Below are positions 37,775-46,256 of a stretch of 64,000 nt of DNA, piece by piece. The stretch lies in contig NZ_CP126080.1 in the NCBI RefSeq assembly GCF_030122805.1, forward strand, positions 1,803,001 to 1,867,000, read 5' to 3'. The notes under the pieces were generated by a model. That model saw only the letters and a list, made by a program, of their open reading frames with translations. It did no database searches and was not told where the DNA came from. Position 1 is the first letter of the stretch. The number at the start of each line of letters is the position of its first letter. The position numbers and the translations under genes are program-made. This stretch comes from Mesobacillus sp. AQ2. Its GTDB lineage: Bacteria; Bacillota; Bacilli; Bacillales; Cytobacillaceae.

Positions 37775-38531
37775 GCTAATCAAATCACAGTTCACCAGTA
37801 CTTTGCCAACAGAGAAGAAAGTCATTTCCATCAAGATGCTGGAAACTTCCTTAGAGGCAGAAACGGCTTCACCTGTATTCACCCATACAGAGGACGAGAG
37901 GAAGAGAATCCTAGATAACGCGTTAATGGAAGCGAATCATATCTTTTCAAAGGCGATGGAGGAAGCCGATCTTATCAGGAAGCAAGTTGAATTGGAAAAG
38001 CAGGATTGGGAGAGGCAAAAAAATCTTCTGGCGGAAGAATCCAGACAATCGGGTTTTGAACAGGGATTTCAAGATGGCAGACATCAAGGCTACGAAGAAT
38101 ACCGTCAGGCAATAATGTTTGCGCAAGAAACGGTGGAAGCGGCAAAACAGGATTACCAGAACCATATCGATTCATCGGAAAAAGTGATTCTCGACCTTGG
38201 GGTAAAAATCGCTGGGAAGATCATTGGAGAAAAACTGGCCGCTGAAGAAGGATTCCTTCCGCTTGTTAAAAGAGCGTTGAAAAACGCAAGGGATTATAAG
38301 GATATTCAGCTCCATGTCCATCCGAATCATTATCAGGAATTGCTTGCACACAAAGAAGAATTGATCGCTATCTTCCCAAAAGAGATTGTGTTCTATATCT
38401 ATCCAGATGATGAACTGGAAGAATCGGCCTGCGTGATCGAGTCTGAAAATGGCAGGACTGATGCGAGTGTGGACAGCCAGTTAGAGGAAATCAAGAATAA
38501 ACTTTTCGAGATTTTGGAGAGTGAACTATAG
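37767..38531 (+). CDS. fliH: Flagellar export ATPase regulator FliH
   Basis: Negative regulator and stator of the FliI ATPase. 254 aa: a long coiled coil with glutamate/glutamine-rich segment (about residues 35-125, including FEQGFQDGRHQGYEEY with FliH-type glycine repeats) and a C-terminal domain (KVILDLGVKIAGKIIGEKL, VHPNHYQELL) that binds FliI. TTG 37767 lies nine bases after GGAGGGG, which is inside fliG; longer in-frame starts further inside fliG are not supported. Confidence 0.9.
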   Translation: MSRLIKSQFTSTLPTEKKVISIKMLETSLEAETASPVFTHTEDERKRILDNALMEANHIFSKAMEEADLIRKQVELEKQDWERQKNLLAEESRQSGFEQGFQDGRHQGYEEYRQAIMFAQETVEAAKQDYQNHIDSSEKVILDLGVKIAGKIIGEKLAAEEGFLPLVKRALKNARDYKDIQLHVHPNHYQELLAHKEELIAIFPKEIVFYIYPDDELEESACVIESENGRTDASVDSQLEEIKNKLFEILESEL

Positions 38532-39844
38532 TGAAGGCTGAGGATTTATTGCAGCATGTCGACTCGTTGGATAGCTTCAAGCGCTATGGCAGGGTCAAGC
38601 GGGTAGTCGGCTTGATGATCGAGTCTCAAGGTCCTGAAAGTTCAATCGGAGATGTTTGTTTTATCCATGTAGGCACAAAGAAGAAACGGAAAATCCAGGC
38701 AGAGGTCGTTGGTTTTAAAGATGAAAATGTCATTCTGATGCCTTATACATCTCTTCATGATATCTCGCCTGGAAGTCTAGTGGAAACTACAATGAAACCA
38801 CTTGAAATAAAAGCTGGACCGGGCTTGATCGGGAAAGTCGTTGATTCTCTGGGAGTCCCATTGGATCAATCCAGTCTTCCGAAAGGACTTGCCTCGGTTC
38901 CTACGGAGCAAGATCCACCCAACCCTTTGAGCAGGCCGCCAATCTCAGAACCTATCGAAGTGGGAGTCAGGATGATTGACAGTCTGCTGACAGTTGGCAA
39001 TGGCCAGCGTGTTGGGATATTCGCGGGTAGTGGCGTTGGGAAAAGTACATTGCTGGGGATGATTGCGAGAAACACCACCGCAGACCTGAATGTCATCGGG
39101 CTGATCGGAGAACGTGGAAGGGAAGTAAGGGAGTTCATTGAACGCGACTTAGGGCCTGAAGGTTTAAAGCGTTCGATTGTCGTTGTTGCAACATCAGATC
39201 AGCCGGCATTGATGCGGATCAAAGGGGCTTATACGGCAACCGCGATCGCAGAATATTTTCGCGATAAGGGCCTGAATGTCATGCTCATGATGGATTCAGT
39301 AACACGAGTCGCGATGGCTCAGCGTGAAGTTGGTCTTGCTGTTGGCGAACCCCCAACCACCAAAGGCTACACTCCGTCGGTGTTCGCGATCCTTTCAAGG
39401 CTTCTCGAAAGAACAGGTACCAATGAATATGGGTCAATCACTGGCTTCTATACTGTCCTTGTCGATGGAGATGATATGAATGAGCCGATTGCGGATACGG
39501 TCCGGGGAATCCTGGATGGCCATTTTGTACTGGACAGGGACTTAGCCAATAAAGGCCAGTACCCTGCAGTGAATGTCCTGAAAAGTATCAGCAGGATCAT
39601 GAACAATATTGTCAGCGATGATCATGTCAAGGCTGCTGAGAGATTGAGGGAATTATTAAGCACCTATATAAACTCTGAGGATTTGATCAATATAGGGGCA
39701 TATAAGAAAGGCACGTCTGCAGAAATCGATGAAGCCATTACCAGATATCCTCAAATACTGAATTTTTTGAAGCAGAGTACGAATGAAAAGGTCTCGATCA
39801 ATGAGAGTGTGGAGGCTTTATTGCAGCTAGTAAGGAAAGGTTGA
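38531..39844 (+). CDS. fliI: Flagellum-specific ATP synthase FliI
   Basis: Hexameric ATPase energising flagellar type III export. 437 aa: Walker A GSGVGKST at about residues 166-173, Walker B VMLMMDSVTR, and the FliI/SctN signature PSVFAILSRLLERTG. GTG 38531 shares its base with the last base of the fliH stop. DCCD-motif residues and the length match the family. Confidence 0.97.
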   Translation: MKAEDLLQHVDSLDSFKRYGRVKRVVGLMIESQGPESSIGDVCFIHVGTKKKRKIQAEVVGFKDENVILMPYTSLHDISPGSLVETTMKPLEIKAGPGLIGKVVDSLGVPLDQSSLPKGLASVPTEQDPPNPLSRPPISEPIEVGVRMIDSLLTVGNGQRVGIFAGSGVGKSTLLGMIARNTTADLNVIGLIGERGREVREFIERDLGPEGLKRSIVVVATSDQPALMRIKGAYTATAIAEYFRDKGLNVMLMMDSVTRVAMAQREVGLAVGEPPTTKGYTPSVFAILSRLLERTGTNEYGSITGFYTVLVDGDDMNEPIADTVRGILDGHFVLDRDLANKGQYPAVNVLKSISRIMNNIVSDDHVKAAERLRELLSTYINSEDLINIGAYKKGTSAEIDEAITRYPQILNFLKQSTNEKVSINESVEALLQLVRKG

Positions 39845-39851
39845 TTGTTCA

Positions 39852-40298
39852 ATGCGTTATCAATACAAATTTGATAAAATCCTATCTCTCAAATCAAGAG
39901 AAATGGACGAGGCACAAGTCGTATACCAAGATTCAGTCAAAAAGTTCGAAGATGCAGCTGAAAGACTTTATGAACTTTTAAAGAAAAAAGAGGATCTTGA
40001 GAGCTTCCAGTCAGACAGGCTTTTAGGAGGTTTGCCGGTACAGGAAATACGCCACCATCAGCAATTTATCGGCAATCTGGAAAAATCGATTGCGCATTAT
40101 CAAAAAGTTGTGATGAACGCGAGAAATATAATGAACTTTCAGCAAATGCAACTGATGGAAAAGAACAAGGAAGTCAAAAAGTACGAAAAAATCAAAGAGA
40201 AAGACCATCTTCAGTTTCTTGCGAATGAAAAATATGTCGAGAGCAGGATGATGGACGAAGTCTCGATTCAGCAATACATGAACCGGGAAATAAGGTGA
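39852..40298 (+). CDS. fliJ: Flagellar export protein FliJ
   Basis: Coiled-coil export chaperone that links FliI to FlhA. 148 aa, almost entirely helical and charged (YQYKFDKILSLKSREMDEAQVVYQ at the start). Seven bases after fliI. Confidence 0.93.
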   Translation: MRYQYKFDKILSLKSREMDEAQVVYQDSVKKFEDAAERLYELLKKKEDLESFQSDRLLGGLPVQEIRHHQQFIGNLEKSIAHYQKVVMNARNIMNFQQMQLMEKNKEVKKYEKIKEKDHLQFLANEKYVESRMMDEVSIQQYMNREIR

Positions 40299-40302
40299 TT
40301 AA

Positions 40303-40902
40303 ATGGCAGAGAGCATGGAGGAAAAAGAAAACCAGCGTGAGAGTAAGTTCCAGGGTTTTTTGCTCGTAGTAGCAATACCGATTTTATTTGCGATTGTTGT
40401 GGCTTTGGTTGCCCTTTCCTTTCTCGGAATCAATATTTTTGAAACAGCAAAGGATATCGGCGGCAGGGTCCCATTCCTATCAGAAATCGTGAATGAGGAT
40501 AAGCAGCCTTCAGTTGAGGAGTTCCAAAAAAATATTGTCAGTCTGGAAGCAGAGATAAAGGATCGTGAAGCTAAAGTGGAACAGCTTCAGTCCAAAATCG
40601 AAAGCAAAGATACACAGCTGAAAAGGATCGAGCTCGAGAAAACCCAGCTCCAGGCGCAGATAGAGGAATTGACTGCAATCAAGGAAGAAAACAAACGAGC
40701 CTTTCGGGAAATTGTCAAAACGTATGAAACGATGTCAGCCAAAAATGCCGCAGCAATTGTTTCTAAAATGGACTCAGATGAAGCGGTAAAGATCCTGACA
40801 AATATCAAACCCGAATCACTTGCTGCAATCATGGAAAAGCTTCCGGCAGATGTAGCAGCAAAGTATACGGAATTTTTGACTAACGAAACCGAAAGCAATT
40901 AG
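40303..40902 (+). CDS. ylxF: YlxF, MotE-like flagellar protein
   Basis: 199 aa, one membrane segment (about residues 17-42), a coiled-coil stalk (about 70-130) and a C-terminal MgtE-N-like domain (MSAKNAAAIVSKMDSDEAVKILTNIKPESLAAIMEKLPADVAAKYTEFL; key repeats of MxxxxA). It resembles MotE, which chaperones MotC in proteobacteria; the Bacillus role is not firmly known. Four bases after fliJ. Confidence 0.88.
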   Translation: MAESMEEKENQRESKFQGFLLVVAIPILFAIVVALVALSFLGINIFETAKDIGGRVPFLSEIVNEDKQPSVEEFQKNIVSLEAEIKDREAKVEQLQSKIESKDTQLKRIELEKTQLQAQIEELTAIKEENKRAFREIVKTYETMSAKNAAAIVSKMDSDEAVKILTNIKPESLAAIMEKLPADVAAKYTEFLTNETESN

Positions 40903-40931
40903 AGAGTTGTATTTTGAAAGGGGGTGAAAAC

Positions 40932-42173
40932 ATGGAAGTTGGAGGGCTTGGGTTCTTTAATAGTGTCGCAGCCGTAAAACAGCCTGCAGCCGGCAAGAGT
41001 GAATTGGAAGGCGGTTTTGCTGGCATGATGGCAATGGTCCTTTCAGGGGCAAATGGCTCAAAGATTGCTGAAATACCAGGACAAGATACAAAAGCATTGG
41101 AGAGTCTGGCAGACTTGGCTGGCTTTTTGAACACTGAGGACCTGTTGGATTTGGAAGATGGACTGAAGCTGATGGAATCACTTATGGCAGATTCAGAAAA
41201 TCTTTTAGGCAAGGCTCTTTCCCATCTGGGAATCAGCATGGACCAAGTTCAGCAGCTGCTTCAGAAATGGCCTGGGAACAATGAGGAAAAGACAGACAAT
41301 GTTCCGGAAGATGAATTGCTGGCGTCTCTTGCCGCTATCCTGGCTGGAATCGCAAATTTGCCAAAAAAAGAACTCGCCGCCAGGCTTGATACCAATGATG
41401 TTGAAACCATCAAGGTTCTAAAGCTGTATGAGCTGATGTCAAAGTATGCTGATGGCTATGAATCTAAGAAAACAGCATTACTGAAGGAGTCAATGCAAAA
41501 CCTCGAGGAAGGTTTGACTAGTCTTTTAAAGCCTGATAACCGAAGTGGCCAAGAATATATCCAAAATCGATTTACCCAGTTAGCGAGAGAGTTAAACCTG
41601 TTAGATGCGAAAAAAACAAATTTTTTAGAGGTTAATAGTTTAGCAGAAACTGGATCGTCGATTAAGGCCGATGGGCAAACAGGGGCTGTCACATTTCTTC
41701 CGCAAATGGCAAGAGCTGAGCAGCTTACATTGATGATGAATAGTCCTGAAAGGCCGGTTTCCGCAGAGCAATTAATGAAACAATTCGAATCGATTCTCTC
41801 AAGGTCTCAATTCATGAATAGCGGCGGAACACAAAAACTATTCATAAAATTGTTTCCAGAGCACCTGGGCAGCATTCGGGTAGAGTTATTCCAAAAAGAC
41901 CAGACAATGATGGCCAGAATCATTACTACTTCAGGCAGTGCAAAAGAAACATTGGAATCCCATATTAACGGTCTCAAACAGGCTTTTGCTGCACAAAACC
42001 TTTCAGTCGACAGAATCGAAGTTACCCAGCAGCAGGCACAACAAGAACGTTTCCTGAATAGAGATTCCCAGCAGCAGGAAAGACAGCCTGACACCAGGGA
42101 ACAGGAAAAGAAAGAAGAACAAGGGGATTTTAACCTTACTTTCGAGGAAGCACTGCTAAATACAGAAGCATAG
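40932..42173 (+). CDS. fliK: Flagellar hook-length control protein FliK
   Basis: Secreted ruler that measures the hook and flips FlhB specificity. 413 aa with a low-conservation helical N-terminal region and the C-terminal Flg_hook domain (LFIKLFPEHLGSIRVELFQK, MARIITTSGSAKETLESHINGLKQAF), followed by a Q/E-rich tail. ATG 40932 is chosen because AAAGGGGGTG lies just before it; the TTG at 40914 precedes the ribosome site. Confidence 0.93.
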   Translation: MEVGGLGFFNSVAAVKQPAAGKSELEGGFAGMMAMVLSGANGSKIAEIPGQDTKALESLADLAGFLNTEDLLDLEDGLKLMESLMADSENLLGKALSHLGISMDQVQQLLQKWPGNNEEKTDNVPEDELLASLAAILAGIANLPKKELAARLDTNDVETIKVLKLYELMSKYADGYESKKTALLKESMQNLEEGLTSLLKPDNRSGQEYIQNRFTQLARELNLLDAKKTNFLEVNSLAETGSSIKADGQTGAVTFLPQMARAEQLTLMMNSPERPVSAEQLMKQFESILSRSQFMNSGGTQKLFIKLFPEHLGSIRVELFQKDQTMMARIITTSGSAKETLESHINGLKQAFAAQNLSVDRIEVTQQQAQQERFLNRDSQQQERQPDTREQEKKEEQGDFNLTFEEALLNTEA

Positions 42174-42183
42174 GAGAAATACC

Positions 42184-42813
42184 ATGGTGAACTCAATTAA
42201 TTCTTCTTATCTGCTATCGAATCTTCAAAAGGAAAGGAAAGCAGGTTCGGATATTCTTGGGAAAGATGATTTTTTGAAGATCCTGATGACCCAGCTTCAG
42301 AACCAGGATCCTTTGAATCCGATGCAGGATAAAGATTTTATAGCACAAATGGCAACATTTTCGACACTTGAGCAAATAACGAATATGGGAAAATCCATCG
42401 ACCGATTTGTACAGGCTGAACAGCAAAACAAAATGATTTCCTACAGCCAGTTTGTAGGCAAGGAGATTACTTGGCACAAGATTGATTCTGCTGACGGCCA
42501 GGAAACGATTAAACAAGGAAATGGAAAAGTTGCCTCTGTCCAGTTCAAGGAAGATACAGTTTCTTTTATTCTTGAAGATGGCACTGTTCTGGAACCCGCG
42601 AATATTTCGCAAATCAATGAGCTTTCAAGTGAAAACCATATGCTGCAGGCGAGCATGCTGATTGGCAAATCTGTTACCTATGTAGATGAAAATAAACAAG
42701 AGAAATCAGCTAATGTCCTGTCTGTCTCATTTAAAAATGGAAAAACATCCTATTTGCTGGATGATGAGAATAAAACAAGCATCATTTCTTCACAAATCAC
42801 CAAAATTCAATGA
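42184..42813 (+). CDS. flgD: Flagellar hook assembly (cap) protein FlgD
   Basis: Hook scaffold protein (ylxG in older B. subtilis maps). 209 aa with the FlgD signature LGKDDFLKILMTQLQNQDPLNPMQDKDFIAQMATFSTLEQ split over residues about 25-64, and beta-rich repeats in the C-terminal half. Ten bases after fliK. Confidence 0.95.
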   Translation: MVNSINSSYLLSNLQKERKAGSDILGKDDFLKILMTQLQNQDPLNPMQDKDFIAQMATFSTLEQITNMGKSIDRFVQAEQQNKMISYSQFVGKEITWHKIDSADGQETIKQGNGKVASVQFKEDTVSFILEDGTVLEPANISQINELSSENHMLQASMLIGKSVTYVDENKQEKSANVLSVSFKNGKTSYLLDDENKTSIISSQITKIQ

Positions 42814-42830
42814 CCTAAGGAAGTGAGGTA

Positions 42831-43220
42831 ATGGATAAAACAAATTTTCGTCCAATTCATTCACTGCCTGTTAACAGGACAAACCAAAAACCTGTGAAAG
42901 CCAACAACTTTACGCAAACACCTTTTTCCTTGCAATTGCAAAATGCCATCCAATCGAAGAATGGACTGACCATTAGCAAGCATGCAACTGAACGGCTGGA
43001 GCAGCGGGGAATAAGTATTTCCCAGGAGCACTGGAACAGGATAGAGGAGAAAGTCAGTCAGGCGAAGGCCAAGGGCGTGAGTGATTCGCTTGTCCTGCTG
43101 AAAGACGCAGCGCTGATTGTCAGTGCGAAAAACAACACCGTCATCACTGCGATGGGAAGGCAGGAAGCGGCAGAACAAATTTTCACCAATATAAATGGAA
43201 CGATTGTGATGGATAATTAA
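42831..43220 (+). CDS. Flagellar operon protein (TIGR02530 type), function unknown
   Basis: 129 aa. The conserved part is the C-terminal two thirds: SKHATERLEQRGI, WNRIEEKVSQAKAKGVSDSLVLLKDAALIVSAKNNTVITAM, as in the small family found between flgD and flgE in many flagellated Firmicutes and spirochaetes. No signal peptide, no membrane segment. As I recall, B. subtilis lacks a gene at this position. A GGGCTG/CAGCCC hairpin without T-run lies in the 86-base gap to flgE. The role is not known; position suggests hook assembly. Confidence 0.85.
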   Translation: MDKTNFRPIHSLPVNRTNQKPVKANNFTQTPFSLQLQNAIQSKNGLTISKHATERLEQRGISISQEHWNRIEEKVSQAKAKGVSDSLVLLKDAALIVSAKNNTVITAMGRQEAAEQIFTNINGTIVMDN

Positions 43221-43306
43221 AAAATACTAAATGGCTGGACCTTCACGGAGGCCTGGGCTGTGGACCGATTGAAGCAGCCCCTAAATCGAAAGGAGTTTTA
43301 CAAGTT

Positions 43307-44521
43307 ATGCTTCGTTCAATGTACTCAGGAATCAGCGGAATGAAAAATTTCCAGACTAAACTTGATGTCATCGGCAACAACATCGCCAATGTAAATACAT
43401 ACGGCTTCAAAAAAGGCCGTGTCACTTTTAAAGATACAATGAATCAAACCATCTCTGGTGCTAGTGCTGCGACACAGAATAAAGGCGGAAAGAACCCGAT
43501 GCAGGTAGGCCTTGGGTCTACAATTGCAAGCATCGATTTGATCGATACTCAATCAAGCTTGCAAACAACAGGTCGCGCTCTTGACCTTGCCATTTCAGGT
43601 GATGGATATTTCGTCGTAAAGCAAGGACAATCACAAATGTATACACGTGCCGGAAACTTCTATCTGGATGATAATGGTACGCTAGTTACTGGTGATGGAT
43701 TGAAGGTTCAGTCTTTGAATAATGGAATCCTAGAAGATATTACAGTTAACGTTAATGCGCTCTTGCCAGCTAAGCAAACGACTGAACTGGTGATGAAAGG
43801 CAATCTTCCAGAGGATGCTAAAGGGGCATCTGAACTGCTTCAGCAGTTAAAAGTCGTTGATGGAAATGGAATTGAGCATGTTATTGACATGACTATAAAG
43901 CCAGATGGTGCAAATGGTGCTGCAACAGGTAATTGGACGGTCTCTTTTGTTGATAAATCGATTCCGGTCGCTGATCCTACTCAGCCGAACCCCAATATCA
44001 CGACAGTAAACATCCAGATACCGACAAATACCGCTCAAAATATTACTTTAAATCTTAACAACGGGTCAGGTACAGCTGTACCATTTACCGTTGCATTGCC
44101 GCTTGGTGGCTTAACTGTCGACGGCGGCAGCATGGATGCAAACGCCTACCCTGACGGCAACACCCAGGGTGCTTTGGAAAGCTTCAACATCGGCTCAACT
44201 GGTGAAATCAATGGAGTATTCTCAAATGGATTAGTCCTCACACTTGGACAACTTGCGCTTGCTAAATTCAGCAACCCGTCAGGTCTTTCCAAGGTTGGGA
44301 ATAATACTTTCCAGGAATCAGTCAACTCTGGAACAGCGAATATCAATGTTCCTGGAGAAGGCAGGGGATCCATCGCGGCAGGTGCACTTGAAATGTCCAA
44401 TGTAGACCTTTCTGAAGAGTTCACCGAAATGATCACGGCTCAGCGTGGTTTCCAGGCAAATACAAGAATCATTACTACATCTGATGAAATCCTCCAGGAG
44501 CTCGTGAACTTAAAACGATAG
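43307..44521 (+). CDS. flgE: Flagellar hook protein FlgE
   Basis: Hook subunit. 404 aa: N-terminal MLRSMYSGISGMKNFQTKLD and NNIANVNTYGFKKGRVTF, SGDGYFVV motif, a large Thr/Asn/Gly-rich middle (about residues 140-320), and the C-terminal SNVDLSEEFTEMITAQRGFQANTRI. It is much longer than the roughly 264-aa hook protein of B. subtilis, with the extra length in the surface-exposed middle domain. AAAGGAG ribosome site. Confidence 0.96.
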   Translation: MLRSMYSGISGMKNFQTKLDVIGNNIANVNTYGFKKGRVTFKDTMNQTISGASAATQNKGGKNPMQVGLGSTIASIDLIDTQSSLQTTGRALDLAISGDGYFVVKQGQSQMYTRAGNFYLDDNGTLVTGDGLKVQSLNNGILEDITVNVNALLPAKQTTELVMKGNLPEDAKGASELLQQLKVVDGNGIEHVIDMTIKPDGANGAATGNWTVSFVDKSIPVADPTQPNPNITTVNIQIPTNTAQNITLNLNNGSGTAVPFTVALPLGGLTVDGGSMDANAYPDGNTQGALESFNIGSTGEINGVFSNGLVLTLGQLALAKFSNPSGLSKVGNNTFQESVNSGTANINVPGEGRGSIAAGALEMSNVDLSEEFTEMITAQRGFQANTRIITTSDEILQELVNLKR

Positions 44522-44536
44522 ATTAAGAGAGGAGCA

Positions 44537-44563
44537 GGGCTGAAAGGGTGATTCTTTTAGCCC
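44537..44563 (+). other. Stable hairpin between flgE and swrD
   Basis: GGGCTGAAAG (44537-44546), loop GGTGATT, CTTTTAGCCC (44554-44563): 10 bp with one G-U. It lies between the flgE stop and the swrD GTG start with no T-run, so it more likely stabilises the 3' end of flgE RNA or limits swrD translation than terminates. Confidence 0.55.
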
Positions 44564-44575
44564 CTGTGGATAATA

Positions 44576-44797
44576 GTGATAAAAGTAACGAAATTAAATG
44601 GTAAATCGTTCAGGCTTAATTCATTATTTATTGAGACAATTGAGGCTTTTCCGGATACGACGATTACTCTAGCCAATGGCCGGAAGTATGTTGTCAGGGA
44701 AAGCAAAAATGAAGTAACGATTTTAATCAAGGAATATTACCAGAGTATCGGCCTTTTGGGAGGCCGGTTGTTGGAGGAACTGGAACATGAAGAATAA
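44576..44797 (+). CDS. swrD: SwrD/FlbD family flagellar protein
   Basis: 73-aa small cytosolic protein. MIKVTKLNGKSFRLNSLFIETIEAFPDT follows the SwrD pattern. SwrD is needed for high flagellar power (swarming) in B. subtilis. GTG start with no clear Shine-Dalgarno and a stable hairpin just upstream, suggesting low translation. It overlaps fliL by 11 bases. Confidence 0.92.
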   Translation: MIKVTKLNGKSFRLNSLFIETIEAFPDTTITLANGRKYVVRESKNEVTILIKEYYQSIGLLGGRLLEELEHEE

Positions 44798-45215
44798 TAA
44801 ACTGGTCATGATTATGACAGTCATGCTGGTAGCCATCCTGCTTGTAGGGACAGTCGCAGTGGTAGCAGTGATGAAGCTTAAAGCTGGTGATGGTGAGAAG
44901 GAACCAAGTATTGAAGAGGTGCTGGAGGCTTCGGTAGATATACCGGAGGTAACCACGAACCTTGCATCAAATGACTTCATCAAGATTTCATTCAAAATTG
45001 AAACAGATGGAACAAAAGCAAAAGAAGAACTCGAGAAGAGAGATTTCCAGGTTAAGAACCTGATTATCTATGAACTATCCGAGAAAAAGGCAGAAGAACT
45101 GCAAGGCAAGGAAGGCAAGATGAACCTTGAAGAAACTCTCAAAGTGAAGTTGAATGACCTGATGCAGGATGGAAAAATCAAGAAGGTCTATATAACAGGT
45201 TCTCTACTCCAGTAA
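44787..45215 (+). CDS. fliL: Flagellar basal body-associated protein FliL
   Basis: Single-pass membrane protein that supports the stator. 142 aa: membrane segment at about residues 6-30, then a periplasm-side (extracytoplasmic) stomatin-like domain (VTTNLASNDFIKISFKIETDG, IYELSEKKAEELQGKEG). Start ATG 44787 inside swrD, behind TTGGAGGAAC. Confidence 0.95.
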   Translation: MKNNKLVMIMTVMLVAILLVGTVAVVAVMKLKAGDGEKEPSIEEVLEASVDIPEVTTNLASNDFIKISFKIETDGTKAKEELEKRDFQVKNLIIYELSEKKAEELQGKEGKMNLEETLKVKLNDLMQDGKIKKVYITGSLLQ

Positions 45216-45257
45216 CAGAATGAATCCTATTATCGTAAACGTATGGAGGTGAAGAGA

Positions 45258-46256
45258 ATGTCGGGAGAGGTATTATCACAGAGTGAAATAGATGCTTTAC
45301 TGTCCGCCCTGTCAACAGGGGAAATGGATGCGGATGAATTAAAAAAGGAACAAGTAGAAAAAAGGGTGAAAGTATATGATTTCAGGAGAGCGTTGCGCTT
45401 TTCAAAGGATCAAATCCGAAGCCTGACCAGGATTCATGAAAACTTTGCCAGGCTGCTGACTACCTTTTTCTCCGCTCAATTAAGGACATATGTCAATATC
45501 AGCGTAGCATCGGCAGATCAGATTCCTTATGAGGAATTTATCCGGTCGATTCCTAAGATGACGATATTGAATGCATTCGATGTAGAACCGCTTGAAGGCA
45601 GGATTCTCATGGAAGTAAATCCGAACATTGCTTATGCCATGATGGACCGTCTGCTAGGCGGCAGGGGGACAAGCCACAACAAAGTTGACAGTTTGACAGA
45701 AATTGAGACAAAAATCATGTCAAATATGTTTGAGAAAGCTTTTGAGAATTTCAGGGAGGCTTGGAGTTCGATTTCGGATATCGATCCGCAGCTTTCGGAA
45801 TTTGAGATCAACCCGCAATTCTTGCAGATGGTTTCGCCAAATGAAACTGTCGTAGTCATCTCTTTGAATACGACGATCGGGGAAGCGAGCGGAATGATCA
45901 ATATATGTATACCGCATGTTGTCCTGGAACCGATCATTCCTAAATTGTCAGTGAAATATTGGATGCAATCGGATAAGAAACAAAGCTTGCCAATTGAAAA
46001 TGCAGTACTGCAGAGTGAGATCCAGAAGGCTGATGTTTCAATTACAGCAGAAATAGGGTCGTCAGAAATATCGATCCAGGATTTCCTGATGCTTGAAATC
46101 GGCGATGTAATTGAATTGAATCAGCAGATTGACCAGCCGTTACTGATAAAAGTCGGAGATATCCCTAAATTTGTAGGACAGCCAGGGAAATTGAACAAGA
46201 AGTTAGCCATTCAAGTGTTTGATACATTTAAGGGGGGAGACGATGATGGTGAGTGA
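45258..46256 (+). CDS. fliM: Flagellar motor switch protein FliM
   Basis: Switch protein that binds CheY-P. 332 aa: N-terminal CheY-binding peptide LSQSEIDALLSAL (about residues 6-18), the middle domain with DRLLGGRG, and a SpoA-type C-terminal domain. ATG 45258 follows GGAGGTGAAG; the in-frame ATG 45243 is before it. Overlaps fliY. Confidence 0.97.
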   Translation: MSGEVLSQSEIDALLSALSTGEMDADELKKEQVEKRVKVYDFRRALRFSKDQIRSLTRIHENFARLLTTFFSAQLRTYVNISVASADQIPYEEFIRSIPKMTILNAFDVEPLEGRILMEVNPNIAYAMMDRLLGGRGTSHNKVDSLTEIETKIMSNMFEKAFENFREAWSSISDIDPQLSEFEINPQFLQMVSPNETVVVISLNTTIGEASGMINICIPHVVLEPIIPKLSVKYWMQSDKKQSLPIENAVLQSEIQKADVSITAEIGSSEISIQDFLMLEIGDVIELNQQIDQPLLIKVGDIPKFVGQPGKLNKKLAIQVFDTFKGGDDDGE

